Source: SZUA-22 sp039714835 (lineage in GTDB: Bacteria; Bacteroidota; Ignavibacteria; Ignavibacteriales; Melioribacteraceae). From it: a stretch of 6,244 nt of DNA. Numbering within the stretch: position 1 is the first letter of the stretch; every line of letters begins with the position of its first letter. The stretch is taken from contig JBDLIN010000231.1 of the NCBI GenBank assembly GCA_039714835.1, positions 1-6,244 on the forward strand, in the 5' to 3' direction. The notes under the pieces were generated by a model that searched no databases, had not been told where the DNA came from, and saw nothing but the letters and a program-made list of their open reading frames with translations. Below, in pieces: positions 4,227 to 6,244 of the stretch. The position numbers were made by a program, and so were the translations under genes.

Positions 4227-6068
4227 CTAGTCTAATCCTTCTATTTTGAATGTCCATGCATTCAAACATGGCAGATCATTATGATATATATTGCTTAAAT
4301 CAACATGAATTTTACCATCAGTAAAATTATAATCTAAGTTCCCTTCCTTTCCCAGTAAAGATATTTTAATATTCTTTTCTTTAATATTGATTGGCAATAT
4401 TAATTCCTTACCGGGCCATTCCAATGAAATTGCATAAACATTTCCATTGTTTTTAGTATAACAGAGATATTCTGCTTTTGATTTATATACAGCTTTAAGC
4501 CCATCACCACTCAACTTATCCTTTGATGAAAAGAGCACTTGCTGAGGGACAATCTGTTTTTCTTGATCTTTATTAGACCAAAATAGACGAAGCATTGCAT
4601 TTTGTTTATTTTCAAAATACACTATTTTTATTGGATATTTTTTATCTGCAGTTAATTCGATCTTTCCTTCTTCTTTAGTACGAACAGCATTTGTCATTAC
4701 ATTTCCATCTGCTGATTCGGTTGATTTTTCCCACTTATCAATTACTAGTTTGTTATCAATCCAAAGACGCATACCATCATCAACTTTTGCTTCAAATAGA
4801 TATTCACCCGAAGATGGAGCTTCAATGTATCCTTCCCAAGTAGCAGTAAAATTATCCTCAACAATTGGTTTACCTGGAGTATTTCTTACCCAGTTGAAAT
4901 TGATCTCAGGATCGATTCTTTTAAGAACTACATCTTTTTCTTCTGATTGCTTTTCCCATGTCTCGGAACCGTAAATTGCTTCACTGTTGACATGAATCCA
5001 TTCACCTAATTTTACAAGTCTCTCTTGCTGCAATAATGGTATCTGGCCATCTGCTTTTGGACCAACATTAATTGTAATACCGCCACCGTTTGCAACAGCT
5101 TTAATAAAGAAATGAATGAGTTCTTCTGCGGACATATATGCTTCAAGTTTTTCGTTTCTGTTCAATCCAAAACTTCTCCCTAATCCTCGTACTTCTGCCC
5201 ATGGTCGATCAGTAATTTTCAATCCAGCGCTGTATTCTGGTGTTAAAAATCCAATATTACTTCCTCCACCCCAACGGTTGTTTACAATTGCTTCATCCCC
5301 AACTAAATTAAAGTACCATGCAATAAGCTCTGCAGCATGAAAATCACTTGCTTTATTATACCACTCTCCATCAGTAAAAATAAGAGAAGGTTTGTATGTT
5401 GAGATCAACTCTTTGAATTGAGGCAGCATATGCTGCTCAACATAAGCTCCAATCTCATCATTTGGATCAGTGTACCATCTGTGTAGTGGATTGTTCCATT
5501 CAGTTAGGGAATAATACAATCCCATTTTTAAGCCCGCTTTTCGAGTAGCATCTGTGAGCTCACCAACAACATCTCTTTTAGGGCCAACATCAACACTGTT
5601 CCAACTGGGAGCATATTTACTGGGCCAGAAGCAATATCCATCATGATGCTTTGATACAAAGATTATATATTTGGCTCCACTGCGTTTAAATAGCTGTGCC
5701 CATTCGTCAGCATCAAACAATTCACCTTTTAATAAAGGGGCATAATCACGATATGTAAAATCCTCTCCGTAGACTCTCTTTTGAAAACTTGTTCTCCTCG
5801 GATCATCTACCTGGAGTCCTCGCAAAAACCATTCTCCGTATGATTCCGGTCCTCCATAAGCAGGAACAGAAGAGACTCCCCAATGAATGAATATTCCTAG
5901 TTTAGCCTCCTTAAACCAATCTGGATATGGTCGAGACCTTAGTGACTCCCAATTTGCTTCCCATTTTTTTACTGATTGATCCTCTTGTGCTTGCACAGAA
6001 TTATTTTCTTGTGCTAAACTGATTTGTGTGAGTAATATCAATAGTATAAAAGATATTATCTTTTTCAA
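4227..6068 (-). CDS. Secreted alpha-L-fucosidase (GH29) with inserted PA14 domain
   Basis: A 613-residue retaining alpha-L-fucosidase exported by Sec. Residues 1-19 are a signal peptide (MKKIISFILLILLTQISLA, cut before Gln20). The GH29 barrel spans about 35-370, with IHWG (His62), KHHDG (His141, His142) for fucose binding, the nucleophile Asp233 in FTDGEW, and Glu278 or Glu292 (TPEYS, PWAE) as acid/base candidates. About 384-514 is a PA14-type domain (TWEGYIEAPSSGEYLFEAKV, DDGMRLWIDNKLVID), likely glycan binding. About 520-613 is the usual GH29 C-terminal beta sandwich (YAISLEWPGKELILPI). The start is TTG 6066-6068: AGGAG (6075-6079) is 6 nt upstream, an in-frame TAA lies just before, and no methionine codon occurs until after the signal peptide and well into the barrel. 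Substrate linkage is unknown. Periplasmic or outer-surface location is inferred. Confidence 0.95.
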   Translation of the reverse strand: MKKIISFILLILLTQISLAQENNSVQAQEDQSVKKWEANWESLRSRPYPDWFKEAKLGIFIHWGVSSVPAYGGPESYGEWFLRGLQVDDPRRTSFQKRVYGEDFTYRDYAPLLKGELFDADEWAQLFKRSGAKYIIFVSKHHDGYCFWPSKYAPSWNSVDVGPKRDVVGELTDATRKAGLKMGLYYSLTEWNNPLHRWYTDPNDEIGAYVEQHMLPQFKELISTYKPSLIFTDGEWYNKASDFHAAELIAWYFNLVGDEAIVNNRWGGGSNIGFLTPEYSAGLKITDRPWAEVRGLGRSFGLNRNEKLEAYMSAEELIHFFIKAVANGGGITINVGPKADGQIPLLQQERLVKLGEWIHVNSEAIYGSETWEKQSEEKDVVLKRIDPEINFNWVRNTPGKPIVEDNFTATWEGYIEAPSSGEYLFEAKVDDGMRLWIDNKLVIDKWEKSTESADGNVMTNAVRTKEEGKIELTADKKYPIKIVYFENKQNAMLRLFWSNKDQEKQIVPQQVLFSSKDKLSGDGLKAVYKSKAEYLCYTKNNGNVYAISLEWPGKELILPINIKEKNIKISLLGKEGNLDYNFTDGKIHVDLSNIYHNDLPCLNAWTFKIEGLD

Positions 6069-6244
6069 TTTTTACTCCTTAAAATGTTGTTTTATAAAGT
6101 TTTAATAGGAACACAGATTCTTATGATCATTATGATTTATTAAGATAAAAAATAATTACTAGTTGGTTGAAATGATGCTAATCCCCTTTCTCAATTGTTT
6201 CTTTCTTGATATTTCCCAAATCTGAATTTTTCAAGTTCCGGTTC
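6069..6244 (-). other. Upstream region of the fucosidase gene, perhaps with the tail of another gene
   Basis: Close to the fucosidase start is its ribosome binding site. At 6121-6136 a direct repeat TTATGAT-CA-TTATGAT includes the palindromes ATGATCAT and ATCATTATGAT, a possible regulator site. From the window edge two minus-strand frames are open for a short way, ending at TGA 6191-6193 (18 codons) and TAG 6178-6180 (22 codons). Either could be the C-terminus of a preceding gene, but the fragment is too short to choose. I see no clear promoter. Confidence 0.3.

Noticed and set aside
4750..5340. Two plus-strand frames of 74 codons inside the fucosidase region
   Set aside because: Both are antisense to intact GH29 and PA14 coding sequence and have no independent signals.
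1..6244. CRISPR array, transposase or insertion sequence
   Set aside because: No regularly spaced repeats, no DDE or HUH transposase motifs and no terminal inverted repeats with target duplication were seen.

Overview
The window joins the end of an integrated genetic element to a piece of bacterial chromosome. DNA is AT-rich throughout. The chromosomal genes are a secreted alpha-L-fucosidase and a GH130 glycoside phosphorylase. This pairing, an N-terminal Sec signal typical of envelope-rich Gram-negatives, and a tRNA 3' end with no encoded CCA all fit a glycan-degrading member of the Bacteroidota/Ignavibacteriota (FCB) group. That placement is an inference from style; nothing here fixes the taxon.

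Left part (1-2564), the mobile element. Three genes on the minus strand form a tight operon: an excisionase/MerR-like HTH protein (683-976), a probable winged-helix protein (312-683, coupled to its predecessor by TGATG), and an unrecognised protein cut by the window edge (1-290). Divergent from them on the plus strand are a small XRE-like repressor with a coiled-coil tail (1123-1470) and a tyrosine integrase (1497-2564). The 977-1122 gap holds a good sigma70-type promoter for the minus operon and a 15-bp near-palindrome over a possible -10 box of the repressor promoter. Together this looks like a lysogeny switch. The repressor and integrase share one transcript reading toward the attachment site, as in temperate phages and in phage-inducible satellites.

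Junction (2583-2624). Directly after the integrase lies the 3' half of a tRNA-Arg(ACG): anticodon loop, T arm and 3' acceptor strand, with no 5' half. This is the distal attachment site left by integration into the 3' end of a tRNA gene. The element should therefore extend left, and the intact tRNA-Arg should lie beyond the left edge. Sequence to the right is chromosome.

Intergenic chromosome (2625-3137). No large gene is present. It holds a convincing 44-codon single-pass membrane protein on the minus strand (GTG start, 2757-2891), a small plus-strand ORF interrupted by an amber codon (2982-3161), and a hairpin (3057-3078) that may end the GH130 transcript.

Right part (3138-6244), a glycan-utilisation cluster on the minus strand. 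A signal-peptide GH29 fucosidase with a PA14 domain between its catalytic and C-terminal domains (4227-6068, TTG start) is followed by a GH130 enzyme without a signal peptide (3138-4091). The plausible division of labour is removal of fucose outside the cytoplasm and phosphorolysis of a mannose-containing disaccharide or oligosaccharide inside. The last 176 bases hold the leader of the fucosidase gene and perhaps the tail of another gene.

I see no clear new defence or biosynthetic system inside the window. The most interesting items are the att-spanning reading frame, the satellite-like control region and the small membrane ORFs beside the tRNA site.
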